Source: Viridothelium virens
Taxonomy: Eukaryota; Ascomycota; Dothideomycetes; Trypetheliales; Trypetheliaceae
Length of the DNA stretch: 64,000 nucleotides
Assembly: GCA_010094025.1 (NCBI GenBank)
Contig: ML991806.1
Location: 1 to 64,000, forward strand
Direction: 5' to 3'
This document shows positions 1 to 10,438 of this stretch, piece by piece. The position numbers and the translations under genes were made by a program. How positions within the stretch are numbered: position 1 is the first letter of the stretch; every line of letters starts with the position of its first letter. The notes under the pieces are model-generated. The model worked only from the letters and a program-made list of their open reading frames with translations. It had not been told where the DNA came from and did no database searches.

Positions 1-250
1 CAATAAGTAATAAACCAGAATAAGTATTTTTTAGTGCGTGTTATATAATTTCTTAGGATAAAGCATAACTTAATCTAAATACTATTAAACTTTAAGAACT
101 TTTAAAGGATTAAAAAAGATTAAATATTTTAAAAAATTAATTATATAATTTAAAGTAAATTATCTCATACAATAGCATATTAAGGGGAGGAATTTTATTT
201 TATTACGATAATTGTGTCGGCGCTGACGATATCAGCGATATCGCGGTAAT
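1..250. other. AT-rich left edge
   Basis: The first 200 bases are strongly AT-rich, with runs of A and T and no sustained reading frame, and give way abruptly to balanced sequence near 215. In filamentous ascomycetes such blocks are often relics of transposons mutated by repeat-induced point mutation, but no transposon gene can be recognised here. The block abuts the truncated start of the HET-domain gene. Confidence 0.5.
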
Positions 251-251
251 T

Positions 252-280
252 TATCGTACGATAGGGCTTATCGTACGATA
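252..280. repeat. Two copies of a 12-bp palindrome
   Basis: The perfect palindrome TATCGTACGATA occurs at 252-263 and again at 269-280. The flanks (221-250 and 281-296) are rich in related GATATC and TATCG words. It sits exactly at the junction between the AT-rich block and the HET-domain remnant. It could be a mobile-element end or a simple-sequence expansion; nothing decides between them. Confidence 0.5.
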
Positions 281-296
281 CGTATCGCGCCTATCG

Positions 297-3200
297 TTGC
301 CCAGTCTGGGTCTACTTTTGGATAAGACTGGTTATAGCAAGATAAAGTTCTGTGGAGAACAGGCCGCGCAGGACGGCTTGGACCACTTCTGGATAGACAG
401 CTGTTGCATCAATAGATCAAGCTCTCCGGAGCTTTCAGAAGCAATTATTTCCATGTTTCGATGGTACGGTCGAGCAGCTAAGTGCTATGTGTACCTGTCA
501 GACGTTTCAGTCATTCAAAACGGCGTGCAGCAGCCTCAAGAGAAATGGGAGGCAGCTTTCCGAGCAAGCAGATGGTTCACTCGCGGTTGGACGCTTCAAG
601 AGCTTCTCGCTCCAAAGCTCGTAGAGTTTTATTCCTGCGAGGGGAAACGTCTTGGAGACGGAGAGTCACTGAAGCTACAGATTCAGGAGATAACGAGGAT
701 TGATGTTCAAGCACTCCAAGGAGTTCCTTTGTCAAGATTTGATATCAAAGACCGTATAGGTTGGGCTTCGAGACGCGCAACCAAACTAGAAGAAGACGAG
801 GCATGCTGCTTGATTGGTATACTTGGGGTTTCTATGGGACCCCTTTACGGCGAGGGAAGAGAAGGTGCTTTATCCAGGCTCCATAACAAGGTCACCAGGG
901 CTACGAATAGTAAGTGGTTTATTCTATTCTTAGACATCCCTGGCGAACGCCTGATCTTGAATACCTTTGCAGACCACGGCTGATAGAACCCTCTCGATAG
1001 CGGATCGCATGGGACCCCCTCCAAAGCGTGCAAAGACCGAATCCCATATGGTATACGATGATCTACTTGATTCTTTACAATTTGGTATGGCGCGTACTTC
1101 TTCATTAGGACGGGATTTGCCTGCGTCAATTCAATCTGATGAGCAATTCGAAACCTCTAACAATAGAAATCATCTAGTCAATGAAGACATACACAAGACC
1201 GTGCAGTCCAAACGGGGATTGAGTAACCACATAGATAAGCTCAATTCAATAAATGAGAAAGTATTACAAGAAAGTGAAATCACCACTGTAACGTATCACT
1301 GGAAAAGAATCTAACGTCTTTGTATTTTGTCTGAAAGACCTTAACGAAACCGATGCCAGAGCAAGAGTTGACAATATAGAGGCTCCTTTTGAGAACACTT
1401 ACTCGTGGCTGTTTCAAAACACTGTCAGATTTGAATACTGGCTTTCGGGGAATTTGGAAAGCTCAGTTTATTGGATCCATGGTAAACCCGGCTCCGGAAA
1501 ATCAACAGCAATGAAATATGCGATGCAAAACAACAAGACACGCCATTTCCTAACCCGGTATCACCGACATGACTGGATCATCGCAGGATTTTTCTTCCAC
1601 GACAGGGGCTCAATGGCGCAAAAGTCGCTGTCCAGTATGCTGCGCGGAGTGTTGTTCGAGATTGTACGGAGGAGGCCCCATCTCATACGACCTCTTCTCA
1701 AATTGCATCCAAGTGTTGTGAGAATATCCGGCTCAGGACAGGAACCTTCCGTAATCATTACTTGGAAGCAGGAAGATATTGAAAAAGCTCTGTTTTCAGT
1801 CACGTCTCTTGAACAGCTCAATCTGTGCCTCTTCATTGATGCACTTGACGAGCACGAAGGAAATCATCGAACACTTCTGGCCGCTGTCAACAGATTGCAA
1901 GAACTCTGCGACCATCGACAATTTCGCTTACGACTGTGTCTGTCCAGTAGACCTGAGAATGTCTTCCAGCACGCATTCCAGGCATGTCCTGGATTCGCAA
2001 TCCATGAATGGACCAAGCAAGATATCTTGAAATATACTAAGAAACGATTGGAGGAGATTGCAGACGACGCCATAATTCGATTTCATGATCTCCTTGAAGA
2101 GATTCCGAAAAAGCGCGTGGGGTTTTTGTTTGGGTTAGGCTAGTGATCGACGAGCTTCTTGAAGGGTGGTACAATGGAGACAACGTTAGCGAATTACTAG
2201 ATATGTTGTCAATCATGCCACCAGAACTTGAAGGACTCTATGAAAGGACAATTCGAAGATCCGATCGTTCTGGTATAGTGGTTGGGAGGAAATACAAACG
2301 AGATGCTTTCATCATGTTCCAAATTGCCCTCTGCACCGACACGTCTCTCGACCTGGATTATTTCCTGAGTATTGCAAACTACTGCAGCTCCGCCGCTTCG
2401 CAAGACAGCGATTTAGTATTCAAGCAAAAGCTTCGTCGGCTTCATGGTCGCTGCTTCGGCCTCTTAGAAGTCGTTCCTGAGTCACACTCACACATTGACT
2501 TTTATGACCAGACTGGAGGTTCTCGCCCAATCTGCTCCGATATTGAGCATCTCAATAAGGTCCAGTTTATTCATCAGACTGCGAAGGATTTTTTCATGAC
2601 TAAACAAGGCTTCGATATCCTTTTGGCAGGCCTCGATGACGTGCCTGTTGAAAATGGGCACACATATATCCTGCAATATTCTGTTTCTACTATAAACACT
2701 AGTGCTCGCTTTCGAGGCTTGTTCCTTCATGCTCACGAGGCGGAGATGATTGCGCGTAGATCCAGCATATCTTATATAATAAGGGAACTCCGAGGCAAAA
2801 GGGAACCCCTTCAAAGCCTGATCAGCAGATTGATGCAGGCAGAAAATTTTTGTCCAAATCTGCTTGAAACCCTTATCAGCATTGACAACAACAACCTTAG
2901 CCTTTTAGTCATATCTGCTTGCGCTTGTCTTCCCCTATCTGTGGCAGAATGTCTTGGATCACTTGCGCACATGCCGAGGCGATACGCTGGTATCTCCTTG
3001 CGAGCAACTATCTACGATACGGCTTGCTATGGAATTGATGACTTCAATTCTACTCAAGCAATCCTAAAGAGCATGCTGGAGGCTGGCATGGACGCTGATA
3101 GCGTCTTCACAGATGGGGAAACTCCATTTGCTACCCTCATCAATGCTGAGGAATTTGCTGGAGAGGACGATATGGACTCTCATGGTTTTGTATCAAACGA

Positions 3201-3666
3201 TGCGGAACGCAGAATACAGCTCCTGAAGACTCTGGTACATTATGGTGCAGATCCTAACCAAATGATTAGCAAGTTCCCTTCTCAAGGTGGCTTTGCTCCA
3301 GGACTTCACCTTACTCTCTCCGGGCAATGCCCTGAAAATCTTCTTTCGGCCCTGCTTTCAGTTGGAGCAGATGTATCTTTGCCTGATTCCGAAGGATACC
3401 TTGCCCTTTTCTATGCCATTGCGTGGGATGAACGGGAATGCGTCTGAATCCTCTTATGGAACAGCGCGCGAGTATGCCAACTTAACACATTAGGGCTTTG
3501 TGTATTAGCTCCGAAATTTGAAGATTTTGGACTGAGTTCTCTCCATATTAATTTTGATTTATTCGAAAGGCAGTGCCGTCTGCTCAATGACTTGTTCTTG
3601 GAAGCTGGGATCGAGCATGTGGAGAGCTGCAAATATTCTCATTCAGAATGCCGCGAAGCCGCATGA
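297..3666 (+). pseudogene. Broken HET-NACHT NLR-like protein gene
   Basis: This encodes the parts of a fungal NLR-like (heterokaryon incompatibility type) protein. At 297-983 is the C-terminal two thirds of a HET domain (FWIDSCCIN, RGWTLQELLAP and a YGEGREGA stretch). The usual N-terminal HET motifs are absent. At about 1328-2142 is a NACHT ATPase with P-loop GKPGSGKS and Walker B LFIDALDEH. From 2110 to 3666 runs a helical, weakly ankyrin-like C-terminal region. The gene is damaged: the frame changes between the HET and NACHT parts (about 985-1328), a one-base loss in the A-run at 2108-2112 breaks the NACHT end, and an in-frame TGA at 3445-3447 precedes 72 more in-frame codons ending at 3664-3666. 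Introns could explain the first break but not the others. Intact proteins of this type sense non-self and trigger cell death. The family call is firm; loss of function is inferred. Confidence 0.8.
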
Positions 3667-4735
3667 GTATTGACGCAAGACGCAAGTAGCGTCTCAAAAT
3701 CTAGATCTAAAGACAAGGTTGATCCAGCCTGTCTGGTTGGAGGGAAGTAGGGAATGTTTTCGACATAAGATAGTGCTGTGCTTTTGTGTGACGAACTCTC
3801 TAGGGAGAAGAGACCAGTTAGAGGACCCGCCAGCCTATCAGCGTGTTGCGTCGAAAAGGAATGATTCATCTGGCGTAGACTTCAGTGAACTGAGAAACTG
3901 ATATGCAGCATCATCGGATATCGCAGCGGAAAGGGTTCACCAGCGAAATGCTTGGATAGCTTCAATTTGGCGTCTGTGCTTGCATGGACAGCGCGCAAAT
4001 CTGATTTCACTGAATCTTCTGGGGTGAATACTTTACTGCTCGAAGAGATTGCTTCTACCAACCTACTGGCAAGACGCCGATCGATACATTCTGGCGTACG
4101 ACCATCACAAACATCGATCCTGAACATAAGTCCGCACCTGCGGAGTTCTGCGGGCATTTAGTTACATACTTACATTATCGGCATGTGGTGGTTTCTGGTG
4201 CTTGGCCAAAATTAGGAACCTCCAGTACCCAACCTCGTTCATTTACGAGAGTTTATCGGAGCTGAGACGAAGTTGCTTGAGCTACTCTACCCTAAGCTTG
4301 CACCACCCCGACGTGACCCTCGTCGAATCTATATCGTACCATTGCCTTCGTCCCACAATGGTTCAACCTCAATAGACTACTCTACTCCGTAAACGCTACA
4401 GGGTTTGACTTTGAACCGAGAGCTCTCGAGAAAATACAGTACAACGCTGCAATGTACTTTGTAATAGATTGGATTGCCTCTTGATCAACTTGATAATCGA
4501 TCTCAGTTTCTCCATGTACCAAACGCACGTGTGGAGTAATCAGGGTGGTCCGAGGAATCGGCCGAAGCCGGTCTCGTGTATTAAAACTGCGGAGTGGTGG
4601 ACCGCGATTCATGACATGTTGTAGCAAGTGCTCTCGCTAGTAGTATTAGCTATGTGCCACAGAGCGCTACTCTACTACAGCAGACTCAACCTTCCGAGCA
4701 CTCTTGCATCGATGATCTGATCCCATGGCCATGAA
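3667..4735. other. Intergenic, no supported gene
   Basis: No reading frame here has a recognisable domain. Short open stretches lie on both strands at about 3882-4161 and 4382-4627, and none is convincing. The end of the large gene on the minus strand is at 4736, so this region lies between two 3' ends. Confidence 0.5.
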
Positions 4736-7518
4736 TCAATCAACCTCCTCTTCCACATGGCCGTTCTCCGAATTCTCCTCCACTTCCAATCCTAGTCCCG
4801 CGACACCATTCTCCAATCCTGTTTCGACACCCCCAGCAACATCTCCAGCAGTCCCATTATTCCGTTTCGCCTTCCCCTTCTTCCCAGCCTTCTTGCCCTT
4901 CCCCATTCCCTCAATCGTCAACGGCGCCTCCCTCACCCACCTCGCAACCGCCTCCGCCCGCTCCGTCGAAATCGGATACTCCTTCCCATCCTCCTGAGCC
5001 CAGCGCTTTGGCGGAGGCGGCGTCACCCCTCCGCTCATCGTTGCTGTTCCATCCCCCTCTACTCCACCACTCGCCTTCTCATCCGCACCACCCAACGCCA
5101 CCGCACCACCATCCACCTTTCCCGCTACCATCTCCGACTCGTCCTCCTCCTCAGCAGTCAAGCCCCTACTGGCAGTAGTAGCAGCAGCAGCATCCGCCGC
5201 CGCCCTCGCAGGCGCCGTCCCCGGCCGAGGCGCCGACAGCGGCACATACGGCGACTCGCCGCCACGCGCCTCGTCCTCGATAGCGCGGCGCTCGCGGGCC
5301 CGGACCGCCTGCGCGAAGCTCGCCTCGTCGACGACGCGCTCATCTGCCAGCGCCTCGAGGATGGCCTCGTGCTTGCGGCGCTCGCGCTTCTGCTGCGCTG
5401 TCTCTGGGGGCGGGGCAGTCGAACGGGACTGCAGGGGCGCGTCTGGAAAGCGGGACTTGGCGAGCGCGTTGCTGATAGTGGTGCTTGCGGCGGCGCTGCT
5501 GTTGCTGCCGTTGGTAGAGGATGTCGGGGAAGAGGTGGTGGTCGTGGGACTGCTGTTGTGCGAGGTATGCGCGGCGTGGCCGGGGAGCGGCGCGGGCTTG
5601 CAGAGGGATTCCCAGGAGCGGCCGAGCCCGATCCAGTCGCCTGCGCGGCGGAGCACCTCGATCCAGTCGGCGCGGGCGGGGGAGCGGGCGGCTAGGAAGA
5701 CGGGGTAGCCGTCGCAGACGCGGGCGAGGCGGGCGGCGTTATGGGCGTGGCGGAGGAGCTCCTTCGGAGAGGTCTGTAGGAGCGCGTGGCAGAGGAGGAG
5801 GGAGTGCAGAGCATCGGTGAGGAGGGGATGGTAGGTGATTGCTTCGTGGGAGTCTTGGAGGGCGTTTGTGGCGGCTTCGGAGAGTTTAGGTGTAGAGTTC
5901 GCCAGGGAGAGGGAGGTCGGGTATGAGGGAGGCGTGGGAAAGGGAGGGAGGTTGGAAGGTGGTGTGGAGGCGAAAAGTTCAGAAACTTGATAGATTTCGT
6001 TTGGCGGGAGTAAAGGCCAGCCGTTGCCATTGGTAGTGAAATGGTCGGACTCTCGGATTGGGGATTTTTTGCGACGGATGAGAGCACTGGACGTGTCCTG
6101 ACCACTGAAAGCGTTTTCTGAGGGCTTGTCGAGGAGGCGACGACTCTGAGATCTGGAGGCTTTGAAGCCATTAGAACCACTGGCGACATCATTCACACGC
6201 TGGAGGAATTCTTGGGTAATTTCGTAGGGCAGCCCAGGGGTGTAATCGAAATTTCCTAGGAAGCCCATGTAATCTCGAAGAGCTCTTTTGGCATTGCTTT
6301 TTACAGCTTTCCGGGCGTCGAGATGTCTGATGCGAGCATTCCTCTCCGCAGGACTCCGCGAAGGAGGATCTCCATTAGTAGTGCCATTTTCTACACGAGT
6401 ATTCTGGAGAGCGGCCTCGTTTGCTTCATGCATTGCGTCAAGAGCTTCATGAATATGTTGGCACGCCAAAGTGAGATAAACTCCTGCACGATGGAACAAA
6501 AGTTGGGTTTCCAAGCTGGATGGCTGGTCCTCTTCTTGTACCTTTTGGTCTTGTCTCCATGGACTGCCATGCCGGTTTGTTTTCGCCCTTTCTGCTCTTG
6601 CTGCACTAGCAAGTACAAGCTGATCTTTCCTGGCGCGATGCTGAGCTATTTTGTACCTTGCTGCCGTAAGTGCATCTGATAAATCCCTTGCCGCACCGAT
6701 GTAGTCTTCTTTGAATAACCGTGTCAAAGCCCTTGTCCGAAAAGGTTCTCCATCTGCAGGCTTCGCTGCAATGACCTCATTGAGGGGATCTAATGGTGTA
6801 GATTCTGCCATCGTCCGCGAGGGTATTTTCTCGTGAAAGAAATGAACATATTTGCCATCTGGGTCATCAGCATTCCGTTGCAAGACATGACTTGCAACAT
6901 CCTCCAGCGACGAAGCCGACTGCATGGTCGCTACACTCGCAGCTATTTCGTCCAGGTGGTATGCTTGTGATAACTTTTGCGTCGCTAATTCCCGCATGCG
7001 GTGTTTTCTTTCTCTGCTCAGTTTGGCGTTTCCTCCCCCAAAGCCCAACCCCAGCGCCGCCGCGCTCCCTCCGCCGAGCATGCCATTGCCCGCATTGAGA
7101 GAGTTGTTGAGGGCAGACGAAGCTACGCCATTGGTTGCGCGGACGGCGAGATTGGACGCTTCGTCAACTGCCTTTCGTATTTTGACAATATCGTAGAAGA
7201 CGGCAGGGTCAATTGGACAAGGTCGAGGGGCGAAATAGTTGCTGTGAGCAAGCGTTTCGAGAACTTCTGGAGGCAGTTGCAGCCATGGCCCATGAAAGGA
7301 TGAGATATAGCGCCAATGTCTGTTTCGATCGAGGTTAGGGTCAATGGAGAACTTGAATAAGGCGGGAGGTACTTGTTCCTGCAAATAATGAGAGCAGATG
7401 TCGACGGTTGCTGCTCTCCAAACTTTGACTTGGATTTGAAACTGGCGGATGGACTCGAGACCGACTGGGGAGAGTCGTTAGCAGCTTCAGACTGCTGAGT
7501 CTTCTTCTTTCGCGCCAT
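4736..7518 (-). CDS. Conserved fungal protein of unknown function with TPR-like helices
   Basis: Two exons, 7518-7373 and 7319-4736, are joined across a 53-bp intron (7372-7320, GTACCT...CTAAC...CAG), giving about 909 residues. The ATG at 7518 starts a basic, Ser-rich leader (MARKKKTQQ). The downstream ATG at 7384 lies in the intron and is not the true start. After the intron comes a conserved block beginning HWRYISSFHGPW, then a glycine/alanine-rich linker, and a TPR-like helical segment at roughly residues 220-330 (RALTRLFKEDYIGAARDL). The last third is low complexity and disordered, with a basic KGKKAGKKGKAKR patch near the C terminus. No signal peptide or membrane segment is visible. I do not recognise the family by function; the helical repeats suggest a scaffold. 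The 3' half is much more GC-rich than the surroundings and its coding strand changes from C-rich to G-rich. Confidence 0.8.
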
Positions 7519-9563
7519 GTCCCTAAAAATGGCGGTTTAGATAATTTATTGAGATTGGGCGGTAAATACAATTTTAGCGCATTGGCATTTACCCCACCCC
7601 CTGCTTTTCACCAAAAGTTGACTACTTCAAGCCCATATATCTCAACTTCTGCAGTTCGTGCTATATTCAAGCTTTTGTATTATTATAATTAAGAGCTATT
7701 AGAACATTACTGACAAGAGAAATCATAATCAAAATTTTGCTATCGTATTGAAAAATAGGATGAGATTAAAAATGCGTGATTCTTGTTCTCGCCTATTCCT
7801 CGGCAAAATATTGGCAGCAGAGTGGGTACAAACTAATGCGCTAGTACTCACGTACTGTATATGAAGAAAGAACGACCTGATATAAAGTTCACTTCTGTTT
7901 TGAGGCCCGAGTTACGCAAGAAAGAAGCTCGAGCCGCGGTTGAGCGCGATTGATCTCGCCCTGAGCTAGCCCGAGCCAGCACGATTGTGCCTTGTTGAAT
8001 CCCTGAGACACCGTGAAGAGGTCCCGAAATTGGGCCCCAAAAGACCGTAGGGATTCTCGTGCCCTATGTTCGGGCCACGATTTTTACAGTGGTTTAATAA
8101 AGCGGAATAATGATCTGTGGCTGATATAGAGCTGACTATTTAGAAGAGGAACACTGTATCAAGGAATTTGCTGGCACGCTCGGAATTGGGTCTGGAACTA
8201 AACGACAAGAGGGTTGTCCGAAACGACTGGCTGTCCGAAGTCAGAGGCTATCCTCTTACAAAGCCTGTTCGAAGCAATAGCCTGTCCGAAGATGGAAGCC
8301 TTTTTTTTTTTTCAACGACTGACGTAGCAATTCGGGCACCCGGTACCTTCCTGTTGGCCATTGACCTTTGTGCACACTCTCGCCGCCCCCCCGGAGTCGC
8401 GCCAAAGATGGTCTCATCTCAATCCGTAATTTCTCTCAAGATGCTGACTCTGTTGTGCTCCATATCTCATCTACTGCAAACTCCCAGTTCTGGAGTATGC
8501 CTCTATCGTGCCTTGGGTATGCCTTGTTCTCGCTATAGCGGGAGTGCAAGAGAATGGAGGAAAGACGGATGCAAAGATACCCGTGTCGCAGACCAGTCCT
8601 AATCACCGTTTAGTAGGATGCTATGTAAAGAAACGCTTGAGTGGCTACTTGAGATATTCACCTTGTACACTCCGTCAATCATTCTTCCTCTGCTAGCATG
8701 GCTACTATCGATCTTCCCCGGAATTAGACGGGCATCTTTGCCTTTGTCTTCTTTAAAATAACTTCGAATCTGCGAAGGTACTAAAGCACCAACACAACGC
8801 TCACTTTTTTAGCTCTTTATGTCCGAGCTCTGGCACCTTTCTGGTAATAGTAGACGCTATATCGAATGCAGGTGAGCGCCATTTTGTCCTATACATTCAT
8901 CTGCAGACTGACCAAGTCGTCATTACAGGTACGCTAAGGAGAGGGACGATAATCCGGCCCGGTAGAAGGGAGAGGCTACTACGGAATCAGACATTTCCAA
9001 TGACCCATACGATAGACATCTACTTCAGTCCTGAGTGATGCTACTAGTTCTAGCTTCGTCTAATGGATTACTCGAGTTACCGCGAGGCGCTTTTCGGGCA
9101 TTTGGCTCGGTATCCTGCGACAATCAGCTTTCCGATATTGTCGCGTCTTAATATCTTTTGGCTTTGCGGATTTCTACAACGCAAACGCACCAGTCCAGGT
9201 ATAAATGCAGGTGCAGGTGCAGGACTGCATGTGTATATATGTGTATGTGCATGTTTGCATGTGGAGTTGTGCAGAAGTTGTGCGGAATTTATGCAACAAA
9301 TTTGCTGTTTTTGAGAATGGGATTGATTCAAGACGGATACTATGCGCGTTTAGATTCAGGGGATGAGGAACGTCCATTCATTCAACGTCCGTTGATAGCG
9401 TATATCTCGGGATCCAGAATAGTCTTTGCCATGCATCTCGCCATGGAGTTATTTTGGCGAGACCTCAACATCAGGCATTTCAACATTGCTCAACTCGTTC
9501 AAAGGATTATCCCACGGACCGTCATCCGTTTCAATCCTCGATCTCGATATCTCGACTTGGATC
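7519..9563. other. Gene-poor intergenic stretch
   Basis: About 2 kb without a supportable gene. It holds AT-rich sequence at 7660-7760, three or four copies of a TGTCCGAA/TTCGAAG-type word at 8215-8300 followed by a T-run, and a GT-rich low-complexity stretch at 9195-9265. Open frames such as 8168-8602 show no domain, signal or codon pattern of a gene. Confidence 0.5.
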
Positions 9564-9788
9564 TTAATCTTCTTTGCTTTTGATGCTCTCGTAAGCACTC
9601 TCATCGTTATCTTCACCGTCAAATTCGTCACCCTGATCCAGAAGAGCGCCATGTGCAAACCTTTCACTACCTCCTTTTCCAAACACGTCAAGCTTTCGAG
9701 CCTTCATCTCTACCTCTTCTCCGTTTATGCTTTGCAAGTCTTCTTTTGAATCTCCAAAGTATGTCTTTCGAACTCTAGGGAGATCTTC
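9564..9788 (-). other. Possible terminal coding exon, acidic C terminus
   Basis: A 74-codon open frame on the minus strand without its own start ends at TAA 9566-9564. It reads as a charged, plausibly real protein C terminus, with KARKLDVFGKGGSERF then an acidic GDEFDGEDNDES segment. It would have to be the last exon of a gene whose upstream exons lie beyond 9790. I could not find those exons or name a family. It may be a gene remnant. Confidence 0.25.
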
Positions 9789-9920
9789 TCAAAACAGGAA
9801 CTTCTCCTCGAACCGACTTTATGTAACAGTCTACCCTTGTCATTCTGGCCTGCTTGCCCGAGCTACGAACCAATGGTGGGTTTATCTGGCTAACTGGATT
9901 ACCTCAATACCAAATTGGTT

Positions 9921-10013
9921 ATGTTCCTGATCTGCTGCTTTGGCAGGGCTGAGGCTTTTGACGCCCGTGGCTGTTACCCGCCGACCGGGCCAGCCTCGCA
10001 CGCCGTGCTCTGC
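9921..10013 (+). other. Possible upstream exon with secretion signal
   Basis: From ATG 9921 the frame encodes a short hydrophobic start (MFLICCFGRAEAFDARG) followed by CYPP and further cysteines. This resembles the beginning of secreted or single-pass fungal membrane proteins. A GTAATT donor follows at 10014. It could be the first exon of the membrane-anchored PNP_UDP gene starting at 10439, which otherwise lacks a signal peptide. No acceptor that keeps frame is obvious, so the join is unproven. Confidence 0.25.
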
Positions 10014-10438
10014 GGTAATTACGAACATGTTCCTTGGTGCCTCGCTTGTCCCCGGATATTCGCGGATATATCCTTCGCTCTGAGGTTACTCGCCCTGCCG
10101 TCTCTCTTTCCTCAATGCTGGAATCCAATCGACTGCGTCGCATCCTTCTTACTTGACACGGTGGCATTCCTCTACAATATTTCTTAAGTCTATCGCTTTC
10201 TTCAAAACTCGTTCTGGAATCTTGTCGGAACTGTGCAAAGGGATCGGGTCGACCTCTCTTTGACCTCTGCCATTGTGTTAGTCCAGATCCTGACCCATTT
10301 ACTCTGCAAAGAGCTAATGGTTCAAGTAGGGATCTCAGAACAACGTTTTACCGATTACCTCTCTCCGCATACCGTCATAATGCCACACAAGGTCGGCCCA
10401 GAAGCAAATGATTTTGGAGGTACGGCGCACGCATTTGC

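Noticed and set aside
1-250. Transposon gene in the AT-rich edge
   Set aside because: No open frame, terminal repeat pair or transposase motif could be supported.
5361-5820. Several long plus-strand open frames rich in Arg/Ala/Gly
   Set aside because: They are antisense shadows in the GC-rich part of the large minus-strand gene; composition is repetitive and no domain is present.
6323-6679. Plus-strand frame with hydrophobic stretch opposite the large gene
   Set aside because: Antisense of conserved coding sequence; apparent helices come from the reverse complement of Lys/Gln-rich helices.
8168-8602. 144-codon plus-strand frame
   Set aside because: No domain, signal or natural composition; it crosses a T-run and repeated TGTCCGAA-like words.
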